Position numbers and translations under genes: made by a program. A model generated the notes under the pieces. The model saw only the letters and a list, made by a program, of their open reading frames with translations, was not told the origin of the DNA and did not search any database. From JBIOJM01 sp044450785 (GTDB lineage: Bacteria; Planctomycetota; Planctomycetia; Isosphaerales; Isosphaeraceae), in assembly GCA_044450785.1 (NCBI GenBank), contig JBIOJM010000266.1, positions 1 to 14,567 of the forward strand: 14,567 bases of DNA. The letters are read 5' to 3'. The first letter of the stretch is position 1, and every line of letters begins with the position of its first letter. Shown piece by piece: positions 1 to 8,667 of the stretch.

Positions 1-77
1 CACAAAACCCAACCAACCCGAGACGATACCTCGACATGACGCGCCGATCCTCCCAACATCGTTTGGCAACAAGACCA

Positions 78-150
78 CGGAGAGAGTAGAAAATAGACCG
101 CAGGAGAGCGGGCAACGGCTTTTCTGCTCTCCTCTCTCCGCTCTCCCGCG
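78..150. repeat. Purine/pyrimidine self-complementary tract in a non-coding leader
   Basis: Bases 1-333 hold no gene I can support. Within them a purine-rich stretch (78-112) faces a pyrimidine-rich stretch (121-148) made of GAGAG/CTCTC words. CGGAGAGAG at 78-86 is complementary to 132-140, AGGAGAGC at 102-109 to 126-133, and GAGAGCG at 104-110 to 139-145. The pairings are mutually exclusive because the words repeat. No T-tract follows, so this is not a standard terminator. It may be a degenerate intergenic repeat or an mRNA hairpin ahead of the protease gene. The role is unknown. Confidence 0.4.
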
Positions 151-333
151 CTATTCTTGGCCGCACGCGGCCAAAAATCGCGGCCACCCCGGCCGCTCCG
201 TCGAATAATTCGACGTATCCTAGCCTTCGGCGCCGACAGCGACAAGAGACCGATCAATTTCGTATTTTTCGCTCGCGACAAAATCGATAACAATACTGAC
301 AGACCCGCGATCGTCTTCCAGCCGTCGATCGAA

Positions 334-1212
334 ATGGCGACCTTGGGGCGGAACCCGGTCTTCTCCCTGGTTTTACGAGTCACCATGGCACTTCTAGCAA
401 GGTCAATCCGCAGCCGCGGAAAGGAAGGCTCGAAACCCGGTTCGAGGACCAATTACTGGCTTCTCGACCATCGGCCGGCCTCCTACTGGGCGGCGACTCG
501 GCGCCCGTTCCCTTCACTGCTGATGGTCGCTCCCCTGGTTTTGGGCTACGAGTCGGCAATCCTCTGGTTGGGGAGAGCGACCCCCGAAAACCTGAGGACG
601 GGTGCCGATACATGGATGAGGCAAGCTCTGGCTTCGCTCGGCCTGGCCGACCACTGGCTGCTTCCGCTCCTGCTCGTCTTGATCCTCATGGGTTGGCAGA
701 TCCTGAGCTTCCACGGCTGGAGACTCTCGCCGGGGATCTTGGTCGGGATGGTCGTGGAGAGCCTGGTCTGGGCCGTCGTGCTTCTGGGCATCAGTCGACT
801 GATCGACGTCGGCTTCACGTACCTGGAGCAGACGAGGACGCCGATTTTGGGGATTAATCCGCGCGGGGCTGATCAGACCTTCTCGGCGCTGATCGGCTAT
901 ATCGGCGCCGGGGTATACGAGGAAACGCTCTTTCGCCTGATCTTGGTTCCCGTTTTCTTCGGCACCTTGCGCCTTTTGCAGGCGCCCCAGATCCTGGCGA
1001 GCACGCTGGCCGTCACCCTTTCTGCCTTGCTCTTCGCTCTGGCTCATCACGCCGGGAGCCCCGGCGAGGCGTTCACCTGGTTTGCTTTCGTCTTCCGCTG
1101 GATGGCCGGTGTTTTCTTCGCCTGGGTGTTCATCCTGCGAGGCTTCGGGATTGCCGTCGGCACGCACACGATTTACGACATCCTCGCCGGCTGGATTGCC
1201 TGGAATCTCTGA
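334..1212 (+). CDS. CPBP family intramembrane glutamic endopeptidase
   Basis: This is a multi-pass membrane protein of the CPBP (CAAX protease and bacteriocin-processing, Abi/Rce1) family, whose members cleave substrates within or near the membrane using a glutamate/histidine site. With this start (292 aa) motif 1 is EETLFR at residues 196-201, motif 2 is FALAH at 234-238, and the last motif is HTIYD at 278-282, all lying in hydrophobic helices of the C-terminal half. Hydrophobic segments also occur near residues 49-66 and 102-117, and the N-terminus is basic and polar. The start is uncertain. The open frame extends back to a TTG at 157, but the stretch 240-300 is AT-rich and looks non-coding. 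ATG 334 begins sequence with high G/C at third positions, and ATG 385 is also possible. None has a clear Shine-Dalgarno. The substrate is unknown; family members act in prenyl-protein processing, bacteriocin immunity or signalling. A heptamer-repeat element follows the stop. Confidence 0.82.
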   Translation: MATLGRNPVFSLVLRVTMALLARSIRSRGKEGSKPGSRTNYWLLDHRPASYWAATRRPFPSLLMVAPLVLGYESAILWLGRATPENLRTGADTWMRQALASLGLADHWLLPLLLVLILMGWQILSFHGWRLSPGILVGMVVESLVWAVVLLGISRLIDVGFTYLEQTRTPILGINPRGADQTFSALIGYIGAGVYEETLFRLILVPVFFGTLRLLQAPQILASTLAVTLSALLFALAHHAGSPGEAFTWFAFVFRWMAGVFFAWVFILRGFGIAVGTHTIYDILAGWIAWNL

Positions 1213-1225
1213 AACGCCTCTCGGC

Positions 1226-1390
1226 TCAGTGTTCAGTGTTCAGTGTTCAGTGTTCAGTGAGTGGTGGCTGGCGGCTCGTGGATAGTGATCCGTTGCCGAT
1301 CCCTGATCGGTGGTTGCCGAGTCCTGGTGAAAGCGAAAACAAAACACGTGCTTCTCGGCCGCCACTGAACACTGAACACTGAACACTGAA
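1226..1390. repeat. Heptamer-repeat inverted element with 27-bp arms
   Basis: Four tandem copies of GTTCAGT (1231-1258, preceded by a partial TCAGT at 1226-1230) are mirrored by tandem ACTGAAC copies at 1364-1390, which are their reverse complement. The 27 bases 1232-1258 and 1364-1390 form a perfect inverted repeat separated by 105 bp. The interior has further self-complementarity: GGCGGC at 1270-1275 with GCCGCC at 1358-1363, and a 6-bp stem at 1296-1301/1305-1310 with a 3-base loop. The element fills the gap between the protease and phosphoesterase genes and ends 23 bp before the phosphoesterase start, just ahead of its ribosome-binding site. There is no transposase and no T-tract. It resembles a REP- or MITE-like palindromic intergenic element. 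Confidence 0.8.
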
Positions 1391-1413
1391 TACTATTCGA
1401 AGGAAGTCGCCCG

Positions 1414-2322
1414 TTGCGCATCGTTCATCTCTCGGACATCCATTTTTGGCAGTATGAGTTTCACCCGCTGAGGCTTTTCAGCAAGCGCCTGATCGGGATG
1501 TCGTCGCTCCTGCTGGGACGGGCGCGCCGATTTCGACTCGAACGCGTACCCGAACTGGTCGAGTACGTACGAAGCCTCGCCCCGGACCATCTCTTGATCA
1601 CCGGCGACTTGACGACGACGGCCCTGCCGGCCGAATTCCGGGCTGCCAGGGCCGCCCTGAAGGACTTGCTCGACGAGCCGGCCCGGGTCACGATCGTGCC
1701 GGGTAACCACGACCGCTACACGCTCCGGGCCCATCGCTCCCGTCGCTTCGAGGAATACCTCGGCGATTTCTCGCCGGGGCGGTCATACCCATGGCTGCGG
1801 ATGCTCGAAGAAGGGACGGCGATCCTGGGCCTCGACCCGACCCGACCGGACATTTCGGCACGAGGGAAGCTTCCCCGAGCGCAGTTGATCCGCGCTCAAG
1901 AGGTGATGGCGAACGCCGAGGGAGTGGCGCGGCTGTTGATCGCCTGCCATTATCCCGTGGCGGCCCCTCCCGAGCACCAGCGTGAGTACGCGCGAAAGCC
2001 GCTGGTCAACGCCGGCGAGGTCGGACAGTGGCTCAGCACGATCGGCCCGCACCTATTCTGCTGCGGCCACGTGCACGCCGCCTGGGCTTTTCAACCCGAG
2101 TCGATCCCGAACCAGCTCTGCCTCAACCCAGGCGCTCCCCTGCTGCGAGAAAGAGCGGGCCACCGGCTGCCGGGTTTCCTGGAAATTCTGCTCGAAACGG
2201 GCGACGTGACCGTGCATCATCATGCCTGGACGGGTGAATCCTGGCGGGTCCGTCTGCTTCATTTTGCGCGTGATTTCTTCCCGCCGCCGCTGGGAGCGGA
2301 GAACGGACGCTCCCCGACCTAG
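1414..2322 (+). CDS. Calcineurin-like metallophosphoesterase
   Basis: This 302-aa cytoplasmic protein carries the full set of two-metal phosphoesterase motifs: D8-x-H10 in a LSDIH motif, G64-D65, G97-N98-H99-D100, H179, and the terminal G218-H219-x-H221. These residues normally hold a dinuclear metal centre that hydrolyses phosphomonoesters, phosphodiesters or cyclic nucleotides; the substrate cannot be read from sequence. No signal peptide or membrane segment is visible. The start is TTG at 1414, supported by AAGGAAG at 1400-1406 seven bases upstream and by the LSDIH motif sitting at the usual distance from the N-terminus. The gene converges with the ATP synthase operon: its TAG (2320-2322) overlaps the TAG of atpC on the other strand. 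Its promoter was not located and must lie in or before the heptamer-repeat element. Confidence 0.9.
   Translation: MRIVHLSDIHFWQYEFHPLRLFSKRLIGMSSLLLGRARRFRLERVPELVEYVRSLAPDHLLITGDLTTTALPAEFRAARAALKDLLDEPARVTIVPGNHDRYTLRAHRSRRFEEYLGDFSPGRSYPWLRMLEEGTAILGLDPTRPDISARGKLPRAQLIRAQEVMANAEGVARLLIACHYPVAAPPEHQREYARKPLVNAGEVGQWLSTIGPHLFCCGHVHAAWAFQPESIPNQLCLNPGAPLLRERAGHRLPGFLEILLETGDVTVHHHAWTGESWRVRLLHFARDFFPPPLGAENGRSPT
2292..2314 (-). terminator. Possible hairpin terminator of the atp operon
   Basis: GGGAGCG at 2292-2298 and CGCTCCC at 2308-2314 form a 7-bp GC-rich stem with a 9-base loop, beginning four bases past the atpC stop on the minus strand. It lies inside the 3' end of the converging phosphoesterase gene. 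There is no U-tract after it, so it may stabilise or pause the transcript rather than terminate it. Confidence 0.3.
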
Positions 2323-2783
2323 CGTTCTCGACCGGCCACGCGCAGCATGCCCCGAGCGCGGGCGACCGCCTGGACGTGGCCGGCATATTCGAGGTCAGTC
2401 ACGACCCGCTGATTGCCGAACGCTTCCAGCTCGCGAGCGGCGGCGGCCGCGTCGAGCTGATCGGCGGGGATCGCGCGTTGCGTCAGGACGGTGACGACGT
2501 CGTGACGGACCTGGGCGAAGCCGCCATCGACGAAATACCGGCGGACGACTTCATCCGTCCTGGTCCGCAGCTCGCCGAATCCCAGGCGGCCGATCAAGGG
2601 CGCCCGGCCCGGCAACAACCCCAGCTCGCCGTCATAGAGCGGGAGCGCGACAAAGTCGACCAGTTCGTCAAACAAGGTCTTCTCGGGCGTGACGACCACG
2701 CACTGAAGTTTCTTCTCGCCGGGTTTCGACGGCCGCTTCTCCGCGCCCACTTCCTCAGGTTGAGTTGCCATCCGGTTCGTCAC
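2319..2783 (-). CDS. atpC: F1Fo ATP synthase subunit epsilon
   Basis: Epsilon is the small central-stalk subunit of F1 that couples the gamma rotor to the c-ring and can inhibit ATP hydrolysis. The 154-aa product has the N-terminal beta-sandwich signature (LQCVVVTPEKTLFD, then LPLYDGELGLLPGRAPLIGRL and a GGFAQV strand). A shorter alpha-helical C-terminal part is rich in Ala, Arg and Glu. It carries about 20 polar residues before the usual N-terminus. The start is a GTG at 2783, 21 bases after the atpD stop; an ATG four codons inside is the alternative, and neither has a strong Shine-Dalgarno. It is the last gene of the operon, and its stop codon overlaps that of the converging phosphoesterase gene. 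Confidence 0.93.
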   Translation of the reverse strand: MTNRMATQPEEVGAEKRPSKPGEKKLQCVVVTPEKTLFDELVDFVALPLYDGELGLLPGRAPLIGRLGFGELRTRTDEVVRRYFVDGGFAQVRHDVVTVLTQRAIPADQLDAAAAARELEAFGNQRVVTDLEYAGHVQAVARARGMLRVAGRER

Positions 2784-2804
2784 TTTCTCATGCCAGGAGC
2801 TTCG

Positions 2805-4241
2805 TCAAGCATTCAGCTTCTTGGCCTGCTCTTCGGCTTGCTCGATGGAGCCGACGTACATGAAGGCACCTTCGGGCAGGTGGTCCCATATGCCGTCGCA
2901 GATCCCCTTGAAGCTGCGGATCGTGTCGGGGAGCTTGGTGTACTGGCCGGCCTTGCCGGTGAACACCTCGGCCACGAAGAACGGCTGAGACATGAACCGT
3001 TCGATCCGGCGCGCACGATGAACGTTGAGCTTGTCTTCTTCCGACAGCTCGTCGACTCCCAGGATCGCGATGATGTCGCGCAGCTCCTTGTAGCGCTGGA
3101 GGATCTGTTGAACCCGGCGGGCGACTTCGTAATGCTCTTCCCCGACGTACTGTGGATCGAGAACGCGCGAGGTCGAGCCCAAGGGGTCGACCGCCGGGTA
3201 GATCCCCTTCTCCGAGATCGATCGAGAGAGCACGATGAAGGCGTCCAGGAAGGCAAAGGTGGTGGCGGGAGCCGGGTCGGTCAGGTCGTCAGCCGGCACG
3301 TAAACGGCCTGAACCGACGTGATCGCGCCTTTCTTGGTCGAGGTGATCCGCTCCTGCAAGGCACCCATCTCGGTTGCCAGGGTCGGCTGGTAACCGACGT
3401 TCGACGGCATCCGTCCCAGGAGCGCGGAGACCTCGGAACCCGCCTGGCTGAACCGGAAGATGTTGTCGATGAAGAGCAATGTGTCGGTCCCGGTGGAATC
3501 CCGAAACCACTCCGCCATCGTCAAGGCGGAGAGGGCGACCCGGAGCCGGGCCCCGGGTGGTTCGTTCATCTGGCCGAAGCACATGACGGTGCTGTCGATG
3601 ACGGACTTGCCGGTGCTGCCGATCTTGGTCTCCTGCATTTCGAGCCAGAGGTCGTTCCCCTCGCGGGTGCGCTCGCCGACGCCCGCGAAGACCGAGAAGC
3701 CACTGTGGACCGAGGCAATGCGCGCGATCAGCTCGGTCAAGATGACCGTTTTTCCCAGCCCCGCGCCGCCGAACAGGCCGATCTTGCCGCCCCGCACGAA
3801 CGGAGTCAACAAGTCGATGACCTTGATCCCGGTCTCGAACTGCTCGGTCTTGGGCGAGAGGTCGTCGAAGGCCGGCGGGTCGCGATGGATCGGCCATCGC
3901 TCCTTGGCCTCCACGGGACCGCGGCCGTCGATCGGCTCACCCAGGAGATTGAACACACGGCCGAGCCCCTCCTTGCCGACGGGTACGCTGACCGGGTTCT
4001 CCGTGTCGAGCACCGGCATCCCGCGCACCAGGCCGTCGGTCGAGCCCAGCGCGACGCACCGCACGCGGTTGCCCCCCAAGTGCTGCTGCACTTCGCCGGT
4101 CAGGTGGATCTTGACCCCCTTGACCTCACCATCGATCTGGATGGCGTTGTAGATGTTCGGCAGATGCCCTTCATCAAACTCGGCATCGAAGGTCGAACCG
4201 ATCACCTGGGAAATGCGTCCCATCGTCGTCGCGGTGGCCAT
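2805..4241 (-). CDS. atpD: F1Fo ATP synthase subunit beta
   Basis: Beta is the catalytic nucleotide-binding subunit of F1. The 478-aa protein has the P-loop at residues 158-165 (GGAGLGKT), the catalytic glutamate E190 in GERTREGNDL, and the Walker B strand LLFIDN at 255-260. The conserved run around 280-290 (MPSNVGYQPTL) and the C-terminal helical domain are also present. The fifth P-loop position is Leu where most beta subunits have Val; the reverse-strand codon is CTG. The open frame runs upstream to 4907, but the true start is the ATG at 4241: it is preceded by AAGGAA about ten bases away, lies 19 bases after the atpG stop, and begins at the usual F1-beta N-terminus (MGRISQVIG follows). 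Confidence 0.97.
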   Translation of the reverse strand: MATATTMGRISQVIGSTFDAEFDEGHLPNIYNAIQIDGEVKGVKIHLTGEVQQHLGGNRVRCVALGSTDGLVRGMPVLDTENPVSVPVGKEGLGRVFNLLGEPIDGRGPVEAKERWPIHRDPPAFDDLSPKTEQFETGIKVIDLLTPFVRGGKIGLFGGAGLGKTVILTELIARIASVHSGFSVFAGVGERTREGNDLWLEMQETKIGSTGKSVIDSTVMCFGQMNEPPGARLRVALSALTMAEWFRDSTGTDTLLFIDNIFRFSQAGSEVSALLGRMPSNVGYQPTLATEMGALQERITSTKKGAITSVQAVYVPADDLTDPAPATTFAFLDAFIVLSRSISEKGIYPAVDPLGSTSRVLDPQYVGEEHYEVARRVQQILQRYKELRDIIAILGVDELSEEDKLNVHRARRIERFMSQPFFVAEVFTGKAGQYTKLPDTIRSFKGICDGIWDHLPEGAFMYVGSIEQAEEQAKKLNA

Positions 4242-4260
4242 GTTGAATGATTCCTTTTCG

Positions 4261-5184
4261 TTATTTGAGCGCCGAAGTCGCCCCGACGATGTCGGCCAGC
4301 TCACGCGTGATCTGATTCTGCCGGGCGCGATTGTACTGGCGCGTGAGCGACTTGACGAGGTCGTTGGCGTTCTTGGTGGCGCCACCCATCGCAACCATCC
4401 GCGCGATCTGCTCGCTGACGGCGGCGTCCAGGAAACACTTGAATAACCGCACCTTGAACGAGACCGGCACAATCTCCTCGAGGATGCTCCGGGCATCGGG
4501 TAGGAACTCATAGGAGACCGGCTCCGCCTTGCCGGCGGCGGGTGCCTCCCGGGTGGCCGGATTTGATTGGCGGACCGAGGGAGCGGCCCGGCTGATGTCG
4601 GCGGTCGCGATCGGCAGCAGGGTCTGCGAGATCGCGACCTGCCGCGACGTCGTGACGAACCGCGTGGAGACGACGTCCAGCCGGTCGATCGCCCCCTGAA
4701 CGAACAACTTGATGTACTTGTCCGCGAGAGTCTCCACCTCGTGGTACTGGGGGCGGTCCTCGAACTGGGTGTAGGTCGCATCCGGGACGATTTTCCGGAA
4801 TCGGAAGTAGCCGATTCCTCGCTTGCCCGCGACTTCCAGCGACGTTTCCGTGCCCTCGGTCTGGTTGTCCTGATAGCGGGCGATCGCCGCTCGCAAGACG
4901 TTCCCATTGTAGCCGCCGGCCAGTCCCCGATTACTCGTCAGGACCAGAAGCAACGCGCGGCGCACCGGATCACGGCGAGCCATCAAGGGATGAGCCACCT
5001 CCTGGGAGGTCTCACCGAGATCGGCAACCATCTCGGCGATCTTGCGAGTGAACGCCTCGGCCTCGGTCGCACGATTGAGCGCCTTCTTGAACCGATTGGT
5101 GGCGATCAGCTCCATCGTCCGCGTGATCTTCCGGATGTTGTCGACCGCCTTGCGGCGTTTGACGATCGCTCGGGCTTTGGCCAT
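4261..5184 (-). CDS. atpG: F1Fo ATP synthase subunit gamma
   Basis: Gamma is the rotor shaft of F1. The 307-aa product has the two conserved terminal helices. The N-terminal helix contains RRKAVDNIRKITRTMELIA (about residues 10-28); the C-terminal helix contains EQIARMVAMGGATKNA and QYNRARQNQITRELADI. The central Rossmann-like domain has the LTSNRGLAGGYN motif near residues 82-93. A Pro/Ala/Ser-rich stretch around 198-228 precedes the C-terminal helix and makes the protein slightly longer than the usual 280-290 aa. The ATG at 5184 has GGGAGG eight bases upstream and lies 18 bases after the atpA stop, as expected for co-translated operon genes. Confidence 0.97.
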   Translation of the reverse strand: MAKARAIVKRRKAVDNIRKITRTMELIATNRFKKALNRATEAEAFTRKIAEMVADLGETSQEVAHPLMARRDPVRRALLLVLTSNRGLAGGYNGNVLRAAIARYQDNQTEGTETSLEVAGKRGIGYFRFRKIVPDATYTQFEDRPQYHEVETLADKYIKLFVQGAIDRLDVVSTRFVTTSRQVAISQTLLPIATADISRAAPSVRQSNPATREAPAAGKAEPVSYEFLPDARSILEEIVPVSFKVRLFKCFLDAAVSEQIARMVAMGGATKNANDLVKSLTRQYNRARQNQITRELADIVGATSALK

Positions 5185-5202
5185 GGGGGGCGCCTCCCAG
5201 GA

Positions 5203-6867
<1,665 letters not shown>

Positions 6868-7458
6868 GCGTCTTTCCTTCGATCAGCCGTTGGCGAAGCT
6901 GTGCGAGAGAGGTCTTCACCGACAAATCATAACGCTGGTCGCCAACCTGGACGACCAGGCCCCCGATCAAATCCGGGTCGATCGACACCTGCAGAATCGG
7001 CGTCGCGCCGGTCAGCCGGGCTAGCCGCTCACGGAGTATTGTCAACTGGGTCTCATCGAGGGGAACAGCCGAGCGAACCTGAACCGGGACTCGCTGATTC
7101 CGCCGATCCCAGATGGAACGCGCCTCCCGGACCACGACATCGAAGAGCCCCAGCCGTTCGTGTCGATTCAAGACCCGCAGGAACCGCAAGACGAGACTCG
7201 AAGCGCGTTTCTCGAAGACGTCGAGCAGCATCCGGTCCTTCTTGGACGGCGAGACCCGGGCCGATGCGAATACCTCGGCGAAACGCGGAAAGGCTTTCAA
7301 AACGTCGCGCTGGATCTCGCCGAGCTCTTCCAGCAGGGAATCGACGGCGCGCTCCGGAAAAGCCGCGTCGATCAAGGCCAGCGCGTAGCGGCGGGCGATT
7401 TCGACGGTCGCGCCCGTCACGACCTGATCGTCCAAAAGGCCCGTCTCAGTGGAGTCGC

Positions 7459-8157
7459 TCATCGGACTTTCGCTCCATGCCCATTGGACCCGGGCGCGGC
7501 GGGGAGCTCTTGGATCGCGACGTCGAGCAAGCGGCGATGTTCGGTGTCACTGAGCTCCTTGGCAAGGACCCGCCCGGCAACCGAAACGGCCATTTCGGCG
7601 GTCTTTTGCCAGATCTCGGCCAGGGCCTGGTCTCGGGCCGAAGCGATATCTCTCTGGGCTCGCTGTCTGGCCAGTTCGGCCTCGCCCTGGGCTTGTTTCA
7701 CGCGCTCGTCGAACGCCGTTTGGCCATCCTGCCTCGCCTTGTCCAGGATTCCGCGCACCTCATCACCGGCCCTGGCGATCAGCTTACGGTGCTCGGCGAG
7801 ATTCGCCTCGCTCTCGTTGCGGGCTCGCTCGGTCTCCGTCAGGACATGCTCGAGGTGCTTTTCCCGATCTTGGAGCGCGTTGATGAGCGGCTTCCAGGCG
7901 TATCGGGCCAAGACGGCGAACAGCCCCACAAAGACGACAAAGGTCCAGATGGCCAGTCCCGGCTCACGTTTCAACGGGTCCGGTTTTTCCGAGGATGAAT
8001 GCTCACCCTCACTGGCGGCCGGCGTTGCCTCGGCCTGGACGCCCGGCGGGGCTGTCTTGTGATCAGACTGGGCGAACACCCGGCGCTCGCCGCCGGTAAA
8101 GATGATCAGAACAGCCAGGAACCCCAACCGGGACACCAAACTCGATTGACGCAGCAT
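7459..8157 (-). CDS. atpF: F1Fo ATP synthase subunit b, with signal-peptide-like N-terminus
   Basis: Subunit b forms the peripheral stalk that holds F1 to Fo. At 232 aa it is longer than the usual 155-175 aa. The extra part is N-terminal: a hydrophobic segment at residues 11-21 ends in a possible signal peptidase site (VFA, 27-29), followed by about 35 polar Pro/Ala/Ser/Glu-rich residues. The normal b-type membrane anchor then follows at about 68-86 (LAIWTFVVFVGLFAVL). A long Ala/Glu/Arg-rich coiled coil follows from about 95 to 215. The extension would lie outside the cytoplasm. The start is ATG 8157 with a weak GAGAG about nine bases upstream. The gene follows a structured 188-nt gap after atpE and ends in an ATGA overlap with atpH. 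Confidence 0.94.
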   Translation of the reverse strand: MLRQSSLVSRLGFLAVLIIFTGGERRVFAQSDHKTAPPGVQAEATPAASEGEHSSSEKPDPLKREPGLAIWTFVVFVGLFAVLARYAWKPLINALQDREKHLEHVLTETERARNESEANLAEHRKLIARAGDEVRGILDKARQDGQTAFDERVKQAQGEAELARQRAQRDIASARDQALAEIWQKTAEMAVSVAGRVLAKELSDTEHRRLLDVAIQELPAAPGSNGHGAKVR

Positions 8158-8345
8158 GTGTTGATCTCTCGCGCCAGGCGGAAAAAACCGAATGACACCC
8201 GCGTCTCATCGATCGGGCACCAAGCCGGATCGACTCCGGCTCTTCCCCGGACGAACGGCCGGCCCGTCCGCGACCCGGATTACGAGAATCTTGAGGCAGT
8301 CCACCAAGGATCGCCGCCGATCCTCGCTCGTCGCGGTTGCGGCGG
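8158..8345 (-). promoter_or_regulatory. Structured intercistronic region between atpE and atpF
   Basis: This 188-base gap is by far the largest inside the operon and holds no open frame that resembles a gene. It contains three compact stems. At 8307-8313/8318-8324 there is a 7-bp stem with a CCGC loop, 21 bases after the atpE stop. At 8248-8253/8265-8270 there is a 6-bp stem with an 11-base loop containing GGCCGGCC. At 8224-8229/8235-8240 there is a 6-bp stem with a 5-base loop. No U-tract follows any of them. The likely role is to stabilise the upstream atpE message or attenuate readthrough, matching the large excess of c over b subunits; this is inference. Confidence 0.5.
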
Positions 8346-8651
8346 TTACTTGTTCAACAAGACGATCAAGAGCGCGAAGAACGTCACGCCCTCGATCAGC
8401 GCGGCGGCGATCAGCATGGCCGTAAAGATTCTCGGCGCGACCTCGGGCTGGCGTGCCATGCTCTCGACAGCCCCTTTCGCGAGGCCGCCGATGCCGTAAG
8501 CAGCCCCGATGATGACCAGGCCCGCGCCGATCGCATTCCAGTCGGAGAACGGCGCCTTGGCGGGTGCCGCGGCGGCTCCCTGGGCCAGCGCCCTTCCGTC
8601 CGCCAGGAGGAAAATGCCGCAGGCCAGGACGGTGAGCTTGAGCAACTTCAT
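8346..8651 (-). CDS. atpE: F1Fo ATP synthase subunit c, with signal peptide
   Basis: Subunit c forms the rotating membrane ring that carries protons. The 101-aa precursor starts at ATG 8651, preceded by AAAGGAG 11 bases upstream (this overlaps the atpB stop); a longer open frame reaches 8744 but lacks homologous sequence. Residues 1-23 look like a Sec signal peptide (MKLLKL, hydrophobic core, ALA at 21-23). They are followed by a short Ala/Pro linker and the usual two-helix hairpin at about 38-58 and 76-98. The polar loop has R67-Q68-P69. The ion-binding carboxylate is E87. It is followed by Gly rather than Ser/Thr, and the helix-1 Gln of sodium enzymes is absent, so proton coupling is likely. 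Confidence 0.95.
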   Translation of the reverse strand: MKLLKLTVLACGIFLLADGRALAQGAAAAPAKAPFSDWNAIGAGLVIIGAAYGIGGLAKGAVESMARQPEVAPRIFTAMLIAAALIEGVTFFALLIVLLNK

Positions 8652-8667
8652 CTGAATTTCGACTCCT

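Noticed and set aside
157..333. TTG-initiated N-terminal extension of the CPBP protease
   Set aside because: No ribosome-binding site, AT-rich stretches unlike coding sequence nearby, and no family-like sequence; kept only as an alternative start.
2376..4250. 624-aa open frame on the plus strand
   Set aside because: It lies antisense to atpC and atpD, which have unmistakable motifs. The frame stays open because of high GC, and its translation has no recognisable domain.
4242..4907. N-terminal extension of atpD to 4907
   Set aside because: It overlaps most of atpG, is Arg/Ser-rich without homology, and the ATG at 4241 has a good ribosome-binding site.
6901..7998. 365-aa open frame on the plus strand
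   Set aside because: Antisense to atpH and atpF; Arg/Pro/Ser-rich translation typical of a shadow frame.
8619..8651. Lipobox-like LAC near residue 11 of AtpE
   Set aside because: The hydrophobic stretch before the Cys is too short and the box is imperfect; a standard signal peptidase I site (ALA) fits better.
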